Source of the DNA: Hoeflea_A sp965228785
GTDB taxonomy: Bacteria > Pseudomonadota > Alphaproteobacteria > Rhizobiales > Rhizobiaceae
Direction: 5' to 3'
NCBI GenBank assembly: GCA_965228785.1
Contig: CBDDIF010000001.1
Coordinates: forward strand, 62,001-126,000
DNA: 64,000 nucleotides
The position numbers and the translations under genes were made by a program. Within the stretch, counting starts at the first letter, position 1. Each line of letters begins with the position of its first letter. Positions 17,875 through 25,549 of this stretch are shown piece after piece. The notes below the pieces were generated by a model. The model made no database searches, was not told the DNA's origin, and was given only the letters and a program-made list of their open reading frames with translations.

Positions 17875-18744
17875 ATGGCAGAACCGGATGAGCACGGCGG
17901 CGCTAAGCGCGACGGTGAGGGCCGCCTGCGGCGACTGACGCGGCCGGTCTACGAGCAGTTTCGCGCCAACGTGCATGCCAATCGGCGGCTTCTGAAGAAC
18001 CGCCGGAATGTGCGTCCTCGAATTCCCCGGCTACATGGCTGGCGCTATTTCGTCATCATCGGCATGATTGTCGTCATGGCTGCGATCGTGCTCGACCAAC
18101 CTGTCGGCGCCTATCGGACGCAATGGCCTCCCGAGGTGATCCTCTGGGCGGCACGATTGACCGATATCGGTAAGTCCGGCTGGATCCTGATACCGACAGG
18201 CGTATTTCTGGCGGTCGGCTATGCGCTCAACTGGCAAAGGTTCACCAGCCGGATGCGACTGCGGCTCGCAGTTTTCATGTCGGCAGCGGCCTATATCTTC
18301 CTGTCGGTCGGCGTGTCCGGTCTGATTGTCACCATTCTCAAGCGGTTGATCGGCCGGGGCCGTCCGAAACACTTCGAAGAATTCGGCGCCTATTCGTTCC
18401 AACCGCTGTCCGACTACAGCTGGGCGAGTTTTCCATCCGGACATTCGACGACGGCCGGAGCCCTGTTTGCCGCCATCGCCATCTATTTCCCGATTCTGCG
18501 CATTCCGGCTCTGCTCCTTGCCATCTGGCTCGGCTTTACCCGGGTGCTGGTCGGGGCGCATTATCCAAGCGATGTCGTTGCCGGTCTCGCCTTTGGAGCC
18601 TGGTACGCCTATTTCAGTGCGCTGGTCTTCGCCCGCTATGGCTTCATATTCACCTATGGTCCGGAGGGTTGGCCGGTGCGGCGCCGCGGTGTCGATCTCC
18701 TGAGACTGTGGCGAAAGAGGCCCAAAGCAGGCAACCCGTCCTGA
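17875..18744 (+). CDS. PAP2-family membrane phosphatase
   Basis: 289 residues with about five or six transmembrane helices after an N-terminal basic cytoplasmic region of about 50 residues. All three phosphatase motifs are present: KRLIGRGRP (Kx6RP), PSGHSTT (PSGH) and RVLVGAHYPSD (Rx5Hx3D). Substrates in this family include undecaprenyl diphosphate, phosphatidate and lipid A; none is specified. 37 bp after leuB, so it may ride on the same transcript. Confidence 0.9.
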   Translation: MAEPDEHGGAKRDGEGRLRRLTRPVYEQFRANVHANRRLLKNRRNVRPRIPRLHGWRYFVIIGMIVVMAAIVLDQPVGAYRTQWPPEVILWAARLTDIGKSGWILIPTGVFLAVGYALNWQRFTSRMRLRLAVFMSAAAYIFLSVGVSGLIVTILKRLIGRGRPKHFEEFGAYSFQPLSDYSWASFPSGHSTTAGALFAAIAIYFPILRIPALLLAIWLGFTRVLVGAHYPSDVVAGLAFGAWYAYFSALVFARYGFIFTYGPEGWPVRRRGVDLLRLWRKRPKAGNPS

Positions 18745-18771
18745 CCAGCGCCGGTGAATTGCGATTGAGCA

Positions 18772-18799
18772 TTGACTCTGAAGGAGCGGTCTGTAAAAC
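18772..18799 (+). promoter_or_regulatory. Sigma-70-type promoter for the asd leader
   Basis: TTGACT (18772-18777), 16 nt, then TAAAAC (18794-18799). Transcription would begin near 18806, about 15 nt before the leader ORF and its AGGAAG ribosome-binding site. Called from sequence only. Confidence 0.55.
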
Positions 18800-18820
18800 G
18801 CCCGCTGAACAGGAAGAACC

Positions 18821-18940
18821 ATGCCGTCACGTATTCTACATGACCATCCCGCATTGAGTTCGGCAGCACTTGCCGGCTACGGGTACACATGCGCCTGTTC
18901 CGTCGCGAAAACGGCCACGAAGACGACCAAAACGGTTTGA
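18821..18940 (+). CDS. Thr/Lys-rich leader peptide upstream of asd
   Basis: A 39-codon ORF with a good SD (AGGAAG, 5 nt before the ATG) lying between a promoter and asd. The peptide reads MPSRILHDHP, a neutral middle, then YTCACSVAKTATKTTKTV before TGA. Ten of the last eleven sense codons, from Lys 30 on, include 5 Thr and 3 Lys; the whole peptide has 6 Thr and 3 Lys. asd feeds lysine, threonine and methionine synthesis, so end-product codons just before the stop fit a ribosome-mediated attenuator like E. coli thrL. The stop lies 9 nt before the first arm of a structure that can pair with the asd SD. Candidate only. Confidence 0.6.
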   Translation: MPSRILHDHPALSSAALAGYGYTCACSVAKTATKTTKTV

Positions 18941-18949
18941 TGTCTCTGG

Positions 18950-19030
18950 CCTGTCCGCCCTCTTCCCGGCACGGCCGGGGGCGAGGGACCCGCACCGGCC
19001 GGCGGGTTTAGACAGGAAGAGAGACAGGAG
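18950..19030 (+). promoter_or_regulatory. Candidate translational attenuator in the asd leader
   Basis: CCTGTC (18950-18955) and CTCTTCC (18960-18966) can pair, nested, with GACAGG (19023-19028) and GGAAGAG (19015-19021). This would bury the asd SD (AGGAG 19026-19030). An earlier GACAGG copy (19011-19016) with GGCG (19001-19004) can instead pair with CCTGTCCGCC, leaving the SD open. A compact CCCGGC-ACG-GCCGGG hairpin (18965-18979) lies between. No U-run follows, so intrinsic termination is unlikely. Confidence 0.5.
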
Positions 19031-19038
19031 AACGGATC

Positions 19039-20073
19039 ATGGGATTCAGAGTAGCGATTGCCGGCGCCACCGGAAATGTGGGCCGGGAAATGCTGGATAT
19101 TCTGGCGGAACGCAATTTTCCAGCCGACGATGTGGTGGCCCTGGCCTCCAGCCGATCGGTGGGTAGGGAAGTATCTTTCGGCGATTCCACGCTGACGGTG
19201 AAGAACCTCGAGACGCATGATTTCTCGAATACCGATATCTGCCTGATGTCGGCTGGCGGTTCGGTTTCGGAAAAATGGTCGCCGAAGATCGGCAGCCAGG
19301 GTTGTGTGGTCATCGACAATTCCTCGGCCTACCGCTACCACGCCGACGTGCCGCTGATCGTGCCGGAAGTCAACGCCGATGCGGTTGTCGGCTTCACCAA
19401 GAAAAACATCATCGCCAATCCGAATTGTTCCACCGCCCAGCTGATGGTTGCGCTGAAGCCGCTGCATGACGCGGCGAAAATCAAGCGTATCGTCGTGTCC
19501 ACCTACCAGTCGGTCTCCGGCAGCGGCAAGGATGCGATGGAAGAACTGTTTGCCCAGACCAAGGCGGTGTTCGTGTCCGATCCACCGGAAGTGCAGGTCT
19601 ATCCGAAGCGCATTGCCTTCAATGTCATTCCCCATTGCGACGTCTTCATGGAAGACGGCTACACCAAGGAGGAATGGAAGGTGGTAGCCGAGACCAAGAA
19701 GATGCTGGATCCGTCGATCAAGGTGACCTGTACTGCCGTGCGCGTGCCGGTTTTCATCGGTCATTCGGAAGCCGTCAACATCGAGTTCGAAAACGAGATC
19801 AGCGCCGAGCAGGCCCGCGATGTCCTGCGCGAAGCGCCGGGTTGCCTCGTGGTCGACAAGCACGAGGATGGTGGCTATGTCACGCCGCTCGAATGTGCCG
19901 GCGAGGACGCCACGTTCATTTCGCGTATCCGCGAGGATGCAACCGTGGAAAACGGCCTCAACATCTGGGTCGTTTCCGACAATCTGCGAAAGGGCGCCGC
20001 TCTCAACGCCATCCAGATTGCCGAACTCCTGGTCGCTCGCGGCCTGATCAAGGCCAAGAGCCAGGCAGCCTGA
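19039..20073 (+). CDS. asd: Aspartate-semialdehyde dehydrogenase
   Basis: NADPH-dependent reduction of aspartyl phosphate, the branch to Lys, Met, Thr and diaminopimelate. 344 residues, normal. GATGNVGREMLDIL is the nucleotide loop near residue 9, IIANPNCSTAQL holds the catalytic Cys near 133, and the C-terminal QIAELLVARGLI is typical. Likely regulated by the leader described just upstream; a strong intrinsic terminator follows, so it is a one-gene unit. Confidence 0.97.
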   Translation: MGFRVAIAGATGNVGREMLDILAERNFPADDVVALASSRSVGREVSFGDSTLTVKNLETHDFSNTDICLMSAGGSVSEKWSPKIGSQGCVVIDNSSAYRYHADVPLIVPEVNADAVVGFTKKNIIANPNCSTAQLMVALKPLHDAAKIKRIVVSTYQSVSGSGKDAMEELFAQTKAVFVSDPPEVQVYPKRIAFNVIPHCDVFMEDGYTKEEWKVVAETKKMLDPSIKVTCTAVRVPVFIGHSEAVNIEFENEISAEQARDVLREAPGCLVVDKHEDGGYVTPLECAGEDATFISRIREDATVENGLNIWVVSDNLRKGAALNAIQIAELLVARGLIKAKSQAA

Positions 20074-20100
20074 CCGGTTGTAGATTCCAAGTATGATTGA

Positions 20101-20129
20101 GCGGCCCGGTTGTACTGGGCCGCTTTTTT
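20101..20129 (+). terminator. Rho-independent terminator of asd
   Basis: Perfect 7-bp stem GCGGCCC/GGGCCGC with a 9-nt loop, followed directly by TTTTTT. It starts 27 bp after the asd stop codon. Confidence 0.93.
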
Positions 20130-20254
20130 CTTGGCTGTTCTTAGAGCAAAGCCGGCTGAACGTCAGGACTACTCGATCGACGCAGAATTGAGTTCTGGCG
20201 GGACTGCCCCTACAATGCCGATATTGAGCAAAGTGGAATCGATGGGGGTTTCCT

Positions 20255-21073
20255 GTGAAGATCGGTATGACAAAGATCGCAGCGGCACTGTGCATAGGCT
20301 TGTTTGCAGCGACCACGCAGGCACAGGCAGCAAAGTGCGGCAACAATTCCTCCGGCTTCAAGCAATGGGTCGCCGCCACAAAGAAAGAAGCGGCGCGCAA
20401 GGGTTTCAGCCAGCGCACGATCAATGCGACACTGGGCAACGTGTCCTATCAGACCAAGACGATCCGTCTCGACCGCAACCAGTCGAGCTTCAGGTTGTCG
20501 CTCAATCAATTCATGAGGAAGCGCGGTGCCAATTCCATTGTATCGCGCGGCAAAAGACTGAAGAAACAAAACGCCAGGCTTTTCAACCGGATCGAGCAAC
20601 GCTACGGCGTTCCGCCGGGCGTGATTCTTGCCATATGGGGCATGGAAACAGGATTCGGCAGCTATACCGGCAATTCGGATACGATCTCGGCCCTGGCAAC
20701 ACTGGCCTATGACTGCCGGCGCTCGGCCTTCTTCACGCGGGAATTTTATGCCGCGCTGTCGATCATCCAGAGTGGTTCGCTGACGCGCAAGCAGATGCGC
20801 GGCGCTGCTCATGGCGAACTCGGCCACACGCAGTTCCTGCCCTCCTCCTATGTCAAGTTTGCCGTGGACGGCGATGGAAATGGCCGCCGTGACCTGCTGC
20901 GCTCGAAGACCGATGCGCTGATGTCGACTGCCAACTACCTGCGCGGTCACGGTTGGCGACGCGGTGCCGGCTATCAGAAGGGTCAGGCGAATTTCCGCGT
21001 GATCAAGAAATGGAACGCAGCCGGTGTCTACCAGCAGGCCATCGCGATCATTGCCCTGCAGATCGACAGCTAA
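20255..21073 (+). CDS. Lytic murein transglycosylase (MltB/SLT_2 family)
   Basis: Periplasmic enzyme that cleaves peptidoglycan to 1,6-anhydro-muropeptides. 272 residues with a cleavable signal peptide (KIAAALCIGLFAATTQAQA). The catalytic Glu is in ILAIWGMETGFGSY near residue 131, followed by TRKQMRGAAHGELGHTQFLPSSY and a C-terminal SLT_2 end. It lacks the peptidoglycan-binding domain of longer homologues. GTG 20255 is preferred over ATG 20267 because of a GGGGG SD 6 nt upstream. Convergent with the carbonic anhydrase gene (4-bp overlap). Confidence 0.9.
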   Translation: MKIGMTKIAAALCIGLFAATTQAQAAKCGNNSSGFKQWVAATKKEAARKGFSQRTINATLGNVSYQTKTIRLDRNQSSFRLSLNQFMRKRGANSIVSRGKRLKKQNARLFNRIEQRYGVPPGVILAIWGMETGFGSYTGNSDTISALATLAYDCRRSAFFTREFYAALSIIQSGSLTRKQMRGAAHGELGHTQFLPSSYVKFAVDGDGNGRRDLLRSKTDALMSTANYLRGHGWRRGAGYQKGQANFRVIKKWNAAGVYQQAIAIIALQIDS

Positions 21074-21732
21074 ACGTTAGCCGGGTTCGCCTTCAGTTCC
21101 GGTCGCGAAAAGTCGCCGGAGTTGGGATCCATGACCCACAGCTCGCCGCTGGAAATGTCAAACCAGGCGCCGTGAAGCCGCAGCTTTCCCTTGTCTTCGA
21201 GGATCTTGACGCATGGGAAAGTTCGCAGATTGGCAATTGTATTGCGAATGGAGATGCGCTCCAGCGCGGTTTGCCTCTCGCCACTGGTCAGCAGCGTGCT
21301 GTTCTGGATTTCCTTGGCCACCGGCGCCAGAAGGCTCATCCAGCGGCCGATGAAATCGCCGGGCGACAGCGGCTCGGCAGCGGGATCGAGGGCGGCCGAA
21401 ATACCGCCACAGCGGCCATGCCCCATCACAACCACATGCTTGACGCGCAACGACTGGACGGCGAATTCCAGTGCCGCCGAGGTGGAGTGGTACTCACCGT
21501 CGGGGGCATAGGGCGGCACCAGATTGGCGACATTGCGAATGACGAACAGTTCGCCCGGACCAGCGTTGAAGATGGTTTCCGGCGCAGCGCGTGAATCGCA
21601 ACAGGCGATGATCAGTGTTGTCGGTTTCTGGCCGGTTTCGGCCAACGCCCGATAGCGCGCGCTTTCCTCGGCATAGCGTCCGCTCATGAAGCGGCTATAG
21701 CCTTGCAGCAGAATGTCGGGGAATTCAGTCAT
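21070..21732 (-). CDS. Beta-class carbonic anhydrase
   Basis: Interconverts CO2 and bicarbonate. 220 residues. The zinc ligands are visible as CCDSRAAPET (Cys and the Asp-Arg dyad, near residues 43-50) and VVMGHGRCGGI (His and Cys near 100). The segment GYSRFMSGRYAEES at the N-terminus is common in alphaproteobacterial members. Downstream of the pyridoxal kinase gene by 10 bp on the same strand, so the two are likely co-transcribed. Confidence 0.94.
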   Translation of the reverse strand: MTEFPDILLQGYSRFMSGRYAEESARYRALAETGQKPTTLIIACCDSRAAPETIFNAGPGELFVIRNVANLVPPYAPDGEYHSTSAALEFAVQSLRVKHVVVMGHGRCGGISAALDPAAEPLSPGDFIGRWMSLLAPVAKEIQNSTLLTSGERQTALERISIRNTIANLRTFPCVKILEDKGKLRLHGAWFDISSGELWVMDPNSGDFSRPELKANPANV

Positions 21733-21742
21733 GGCAGTCTCG

Positions 21743-22633
21743 TCAGTCGATTGAGGCCCTTGGTTTGCGATCGGTTAGCCGGCGCATCTGCACCATAGCA
21801 AAGGGGCGCGCGAGGCTGGCGGCTTCGCTCTCGATCGCCAATTCGTCGGTGCCGCGCTTTGCCGTTCGTGCGACGATTTCGAAAACCGAAGCTGTGGTGT
21901 CCTGCAGCGCCTTTTCGTCTTCGCGACCATTCAGAATGTGGGACAGGAAGGTTGCTGCGGTCAAATCGCCGGTGCCGTTGGGCGGATCCGGGATCTCGCG
22001 ATGCTCGGCCATCAGGGCCTGGCCGCCTGATACCAGGATGTTGCCGATGGAACCGGCCATCATGGCTGGTGATGATGTCACCAGAACCCGATCGGGACCC
22101 AATGCCGAGGCGGCTTCGATTATGGCCGAGCTGCTGTCGGCCGGAAGACCGGTCAACCACTCGAGCTCATAGCGGTTGGGTGTCGCGATGGAGGCGCGCG
22201 GAATCAAGGTGTCGCGTATCGCTTCTGCCGTTTCCTCGGTGACGTAGAGACTGCCGTGGTCGCCAATCACCGGATCGCAGGCATAGATCGCCCCGGGATT
22301 GCTCGTGCGTATCCTGTCGACCAGTCGGGCAATGTCGGCCGCCTGTTCGGGCCCACCGAGAAACCCTGAAAGCACGCCTTCGATCTCTGCAAGCCAAGGC
22401 GCCCGGCAGAGATCGTCGATGATCGCGGAGAAATCCTCCGGCGGCATCATCGATCGCGTCGCGGGTCCATGCCCGAGGTGCCAGGGCAAGATCACGGTTG
22501 GAAGGGCCCACACCGGATGGCCAAGCATCTCGAGGGCAAAGACCGCGGCGCGGTTGCCGACCGAACCCCGAACAACGTGGCTCGATATCACAAGAACGGG
22601 GCCTGCGGCTGCATTGTCTGGTGGTGTGCTCAT
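21743..22633 (-). CDS. pdxY: Pyridoxal (pyridoxine) kinase
   Basis: Ribokinase-like enzyme of 296 residues that phosphorylates B6 vitamers. VLVISSHVVRGSVGNRAAVFALE at the N-terminus, YACDPVIGDHGSLYVTEE near 135-152, ATPNRYELEWLTGLP and the anion-hole/base motif GTGDLTAATFLSHIL (Asp near 230) match PdxY/PdxK. PdxK and PdxY are not easily separated by eye; PdxY is the better guess from length. Divergent from lemA. Confidence 0.9.
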   Translation of the reverse strand: MSTPPDNAAAGPVLVISSHVVRGSVGNRAAVFALEMLGHPVWALPTVILPWHLGHGPATRSMMPPEDFSAIIDDLCRAPWLAEIEGVLSGFLGGPEQAADIARLVDRIRTSNPGAIYACDPVIGDHGSLYVTEETAEAIRDTLIPRASIATPNRYELEWLTGLPADSSSAIIEAASALGPDRVLVTSSPAMMAGSIGNILVSGGQALMAEHREIPDPPNGTGDLTAATFLSHILNGREDEKALQDTTASVFEIVARTAKRGTDELAIESEAASLARPFAMVQMRRLTDRKPRASID

Positions 22634-22783
22634 GCGGTTGTCTTAATGGCGTGGTGGTGAATTGACCAGTCGCATTGAGACCTTTCGGTGAATGGTTGCG
22701 AAATCCCGGTGTTTGTTAGGCAGACGCTTTCCTTTGACGACACATTCGATATGCTCCCTGCGAGTGAATCGGGGATGACAGGC

Positions 22784-23398
22784 ATGAACGCCAACATCGC
22801 ACGGGGACGCAATCCGGGGGTGGTGATCGCCGCTCTTTTCAGCCTGTTGCTTCTGTCCGGCTGCGGCATCAATGCCATTCCGACCTATGAGGAACAGGCC
22901 AAGGCCGCTTGGAGCCAGGTGCTCAACCAGTATCAGCGGCGCGCCGATCTGATTCCGAACCTGATCGAAACCGTCAAGGGATTTGCGGCGCAGGAAAAGG
23001 ATGTGCTGACCTCGGTGGTCGACGCCCGTGCCAAGGCGACGTCGGTTCAACTTCCCGCTGATATGCTGACCGATCCAAAAGCCTTCGAAAAGTTTCAGGC
23101 AAACCAGTCTGCAATCAGTTCGGCGCTGACACGGTTGCTTGCGGTCTCGGAGAGTTATCCGGACCTCAAATCCAACCAGAATTTTTTGGCGCTGCAGTCG
23201 CAGCTCGAGGGCACGGAAAACCGAATAGCCGTGGCGCGCCGCGACTATATCGAAGCGGTGCGGCGCTATAATACCGAGCTTAAGACTTTCCCGGGACGCT
23301 GGTGGGCCTCGTGGTTCTATCCGGAGGCCAAACCCATGCAGACATTTACCATCGACAGCGACGCACGTGCCCTGCCACAGGTCAAATTTGACAATTAG
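22784..23398 (+). CDS. LemA-family lipoprotein
   Basis: 204 residues. A hydrophobic segment ending in the lipobox LLLLSGC, then the LemA signature YEEQAKAAWSQVLNQYQRRADLIPNL and a helical bundle. LemA proteins usually sit beside TPM-domain proteins, as here. ATG 22784 is chosen for the GGGG SD 9 nt upstream; ATGs at 22775 and 22751 are in frame. First gene of a three-gene lemA-TPM-TPM operon. Confidence 0.9.
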   Translation: MNANIARGRNPGVVIAALFSLLLLSGCGINAIPTYEEQAKAAWSQVLNQYQRRADLIPNLIETVKGFAAQEKDVLTSVVDARAKATSVQLPADMLTDPKAFEKFQANQSAISSALTRLLAVSESYPDLKSNQNFLALQSQLEGTENRIAVARRDYIEAVRRYNTELKTFPGRWWASWFYPEAKPMQTFTIDSDARALPQVKFDN

Positions 23399-24209
23399 CC
23401 GGAGTCCTTTCGGTTATTTATCTGTCAGCGGTTTCCCGCCGCTGATTGCTATCCTTGCGATTTTCGCGCTGGCTCTGGGGTCCACATGGGCACAGGAACT
23501 GCCATCGCTTTCCGGACGGGTCGTCGATCGCGCCGGCATATTGTCGAGCGAGGTTGAGAATGCCATTACGGCGACACTGGCCGGTCATGAACAGGCCTCC
23601 TCCGATCAAGTGGTCGTCGCGACCATCGACAGCACCGACGGTGAATCGATCGAAGCCTACGCCAACCGCCTGTTCCGGCACTGGGGCTTGGGTCAGGCGG
23701 AGGAAAACAATGGGGTTTTGCTGCTCGTCGCCGTCGATGACCGCAAGATGCGCATCGAGGTCGGATACGGTCTCGAGGGTACTCTCACGGATGTGCTCGC
23801 CAAGCTGATCATCGACAATACGATCGTTCCGCATTTCCGCGACGGCGATTTCGAAGGCGGCATCCGCGCCGGCACCGACGACATTATTGCCGTTCTTTCA
23901 GGAGATTCCGCCGAGTTACAGGCACGAGCAGAGCGCAATGCAGACCGGTGGGATAGCAGTCTCATCGGACGGTTCGTGTTCCTCGCGCTGTTTGCCACAA
24001 TCTTCGTCGGTACCTTCGGATTTGCCGTTCTGGCGCGAATCTTCGGCCGCAAGATCTCGCCCGGCCGTTATCGATGGCTGGGTATGGATATCACCTATGG
24101 GGGCAGTTCCTCGTCATCGGGATCATCCGGGTGGGGCAGCGGTTCCAGTGGCGGATTCTCAGGCGGTGGCGGGTCGTCAGGCGGAGGGGGCGCGTCAGGC
24201 GGATGGTAA
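23388..24209 (+). CDS. TPM-domain (YgcG/Psb32-type) secreted or membrane protein
   Basis: About 273 residues. A hydrophobic signal/anchor (PPLIAILAIFALALGSTWAQE) is followed by the TPM phosphatase domain (GRVVDRAGILSSE, NNGVLLLVAVDDRKMRIEVGYGLEG, IIDNTIVPHFRDGDFEGGI), one transmembrane helix near 215-235, and a Gly/Ser-only tail of about 35 residues ending GGASGGW. The start is uncertain: the frame opens with GTG 23367, TTG 23388 is used here, and both overlap the end of lemA. Probably acts with LemA at the cell envelope. Confidence 0.87.
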   Translation: MTISRSPFGYLSVSGFPPLIAILAIFALALGSTWAQELPSLSGRVVDRAGILSSEVENAITATLAGHEQASSDQVVVATIDSTDGESIEAYANRLFRHWGLGQAEENNGVLLLVAVDDRKMRIEVGYGLEGTLTDVLAKLIIDNTIVPHFRDGDFEGGIRAGTDDIIAVLSGDSAELQARAERNADRWDSSLIGRFVFLALFATIFVGTFGFAVLARIFGRKISPGRYRWLGMDITYGGSSSSSGSSGWGSGSSGGFSGGGGSSGGGGASGGW

Positions 24210-24835
24210 CCTTGAGCCAAACGGAGCATGCGCGCCTGGCCGAAGCGATCCGGCAGGCGGAACGCAAAACAAGCGGCGAGATCTTCTGCGTGCTGTGCCG
24301 GTCAAGCGACGACTATTTCCTGCCAGCCGGCTTCGTGCTGGCCTGCATGTCAATCCTCTCGACAGTGCTGGTGGGGTTGTACGTCTATTTGATGTGGATC
24401 GACATTGGCGCACTGACGCTCCTGGCCTGCCAGATCGCGGCCCTGGCCCTTGGTCTTGCCTTCATAAAGTTCAAACCGGGCCTTAGGCCATGGCTGTTGC
24501 CGAAGAGCCTTTGCTACCGGCGTGCCCACGGCAATGCGCTTCGCCAGTTTCTGGCCCACAATATTCATGCCACGCAGGATCGCACGGGCATACTGATATT
24601 CGTTTCGCTAGCGGAACGGTATGCGGAAATCATCGCCGATACGGGCATATCGGAAAAGGTCGGGCAGGATGAATGGAACACGATTGTCGGCTCCATGACC
24701 GAAAAGATTGCCGCGGGACAGGTCGCGGACGCGCTAGAGGGTGCCGCGGAGCTTGCGGGTGCCCTGCTGGCGGAGCATTTTCCGCCAACCGAGGAGCCAC
24801 GCAACGAATTGTCCGACCATGTGGTGGAATTTTAG
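24203..24835 (+). CDS. Second TPM-domain membrane protein
   Basis: 210 residues. A split TPM domain: LSQTEHARLAEAIRQAERKTSGEIFCVL at the N-terminus, two transmembrane helices (FVLACMSILSTVLVGLYVYLM and LTLLACQIAALALGLAF), and then the remaining TPM half (TGILIFVSLAERYAEIIADTGI, KVGQDEWNTIVGSMTEKI). Its ATG at 24203 overlaps the previous stop, implying translational coupling. This lemA-TPM-TPM arrangement is widespread; the molecular role is unclear. Confidence 0.85.
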   Translation: MVTLSQTEHARLAEAIRQAERKTSGEIFCVLCRSSDDYFLPAGFVLACMSILSTVLVGLYVYLMWIDIGALTLLACQIAALALGLAFIKFKPGLRPWLLPKSLCYRRAHGNALRQFLAHNIHATQDRTGILIFVSLAERYAEIIADTGISEKVGQDEWNTIVGSMTEKIAAGQVADALEGAAELAGALLAEHFPPTEEPRNELSDHVVEF

Positions 24836-24843
24836 CCGGCTCT

Positions 24844-25419
24844 CTAACGTGCCATCCCGTGATATTCCGCGTTGGGCTGCATCTCGGTCGCGGCCGCCAT
24901 CCGGTTCGACATGTTGAAGAAGGAAGCCGTCGCGGCGATGTCCCAGATATCGCGATCGCTGAAACCGGCTTTTCTCAATGCTTCCCGGTCTTCCTCGACA
25001 ATACGATCTGGTGTTTCCGTCAGTTTGACCGCGAAGTCGAGCATCGCGCGTTGACGCGTCTCGAGATCGGCAACGCGGTAGTTCATGGCGATCTGCTCGC
25101 CGAGAGCCGGATTGCCGGACAGCTGCCGGACGGCCGCGCCGTGGGCGGCAAGGCAATAGTAACAGTGATTGACCGAGGAGACGGCGACGGCGATCATCTC
25201 CCGCTCCAGTTTGCTCAAGCCGGAGTCGCCGAGCATGAGATCATTGTAGAACATCGAGAACGCCTGCAGCTTGGCTTCGTCGAAGGCATAGGCAAGCAGG
25301 ACATTGGGTATCATGCCCAGTTTTTCCTGGCATTTGTCGAAATAGGCTTCCGTATCAGGGCTCAGATCCGCCATGGCGGGCATGTCCAACGCCGTGACCG
25401 CCGGCTCTTTCTTGCTCAT
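24844..25419 (-). CDS. Peroxidase-related enzyme (AhpD/CMD fold)
   Basis: 191 residues, carboxymuconolactone decarboxylase-like fold. The redox pair is visible as NHCYYCLAAHG near residues 84-94, with the preceding LSKLEREMIAVAVSS typical of the peroxidase-related subfamily. Probably an alkylhydroperoxidase-type antioxidant protein. Divergent from the NAD-GDH gene; 130 bp between the starts carries both promoters. Confidence 0.9.
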   Translation of the reverse strand: MSKKEPAVTALDMPAMADLSPDTEAYFDKCQEKLGMIPNVLLAYAFDEAKLQAFSMFYNDLMLGDSGLSKLEREMIAVAVSSVNHCYYCLAAHGAAVRQLSGNPALGEQIAMNYRVADLETRQRAMLDFAVKLTETPDRIVEEDREALRKAGFSDRDIWDIAATASFFNMSNRMAAATEMQPNAEYHGMAR

Positions 25420-25549
25420 AGTTTGAACTCCGGTGAAATTTGCTTTGCCAGTGCATTATTGCATCGCTTCCCGTCACAGTTCTGCTACCATCCGTCGATG
25501 GGCGTGGGCAATGCCGGCGCCCGGATTGCACAGACTCAGGGAGAGAGTA

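Noticed and set aside
18950..19010. Intrinsic terminator in the asd leader
   Set aside because: A strong CCCGGC-ACG-GCCGGG hairpin exists but no U-run follows, so SD sequestration was preferred.
18877..20439. Minus-strand 520-codon frame opposite asd
   Set aside because: It lies antisense to the strongly supported asd gene and its terminator; its composition mirrors asd codon bias, with no recognisable domain.
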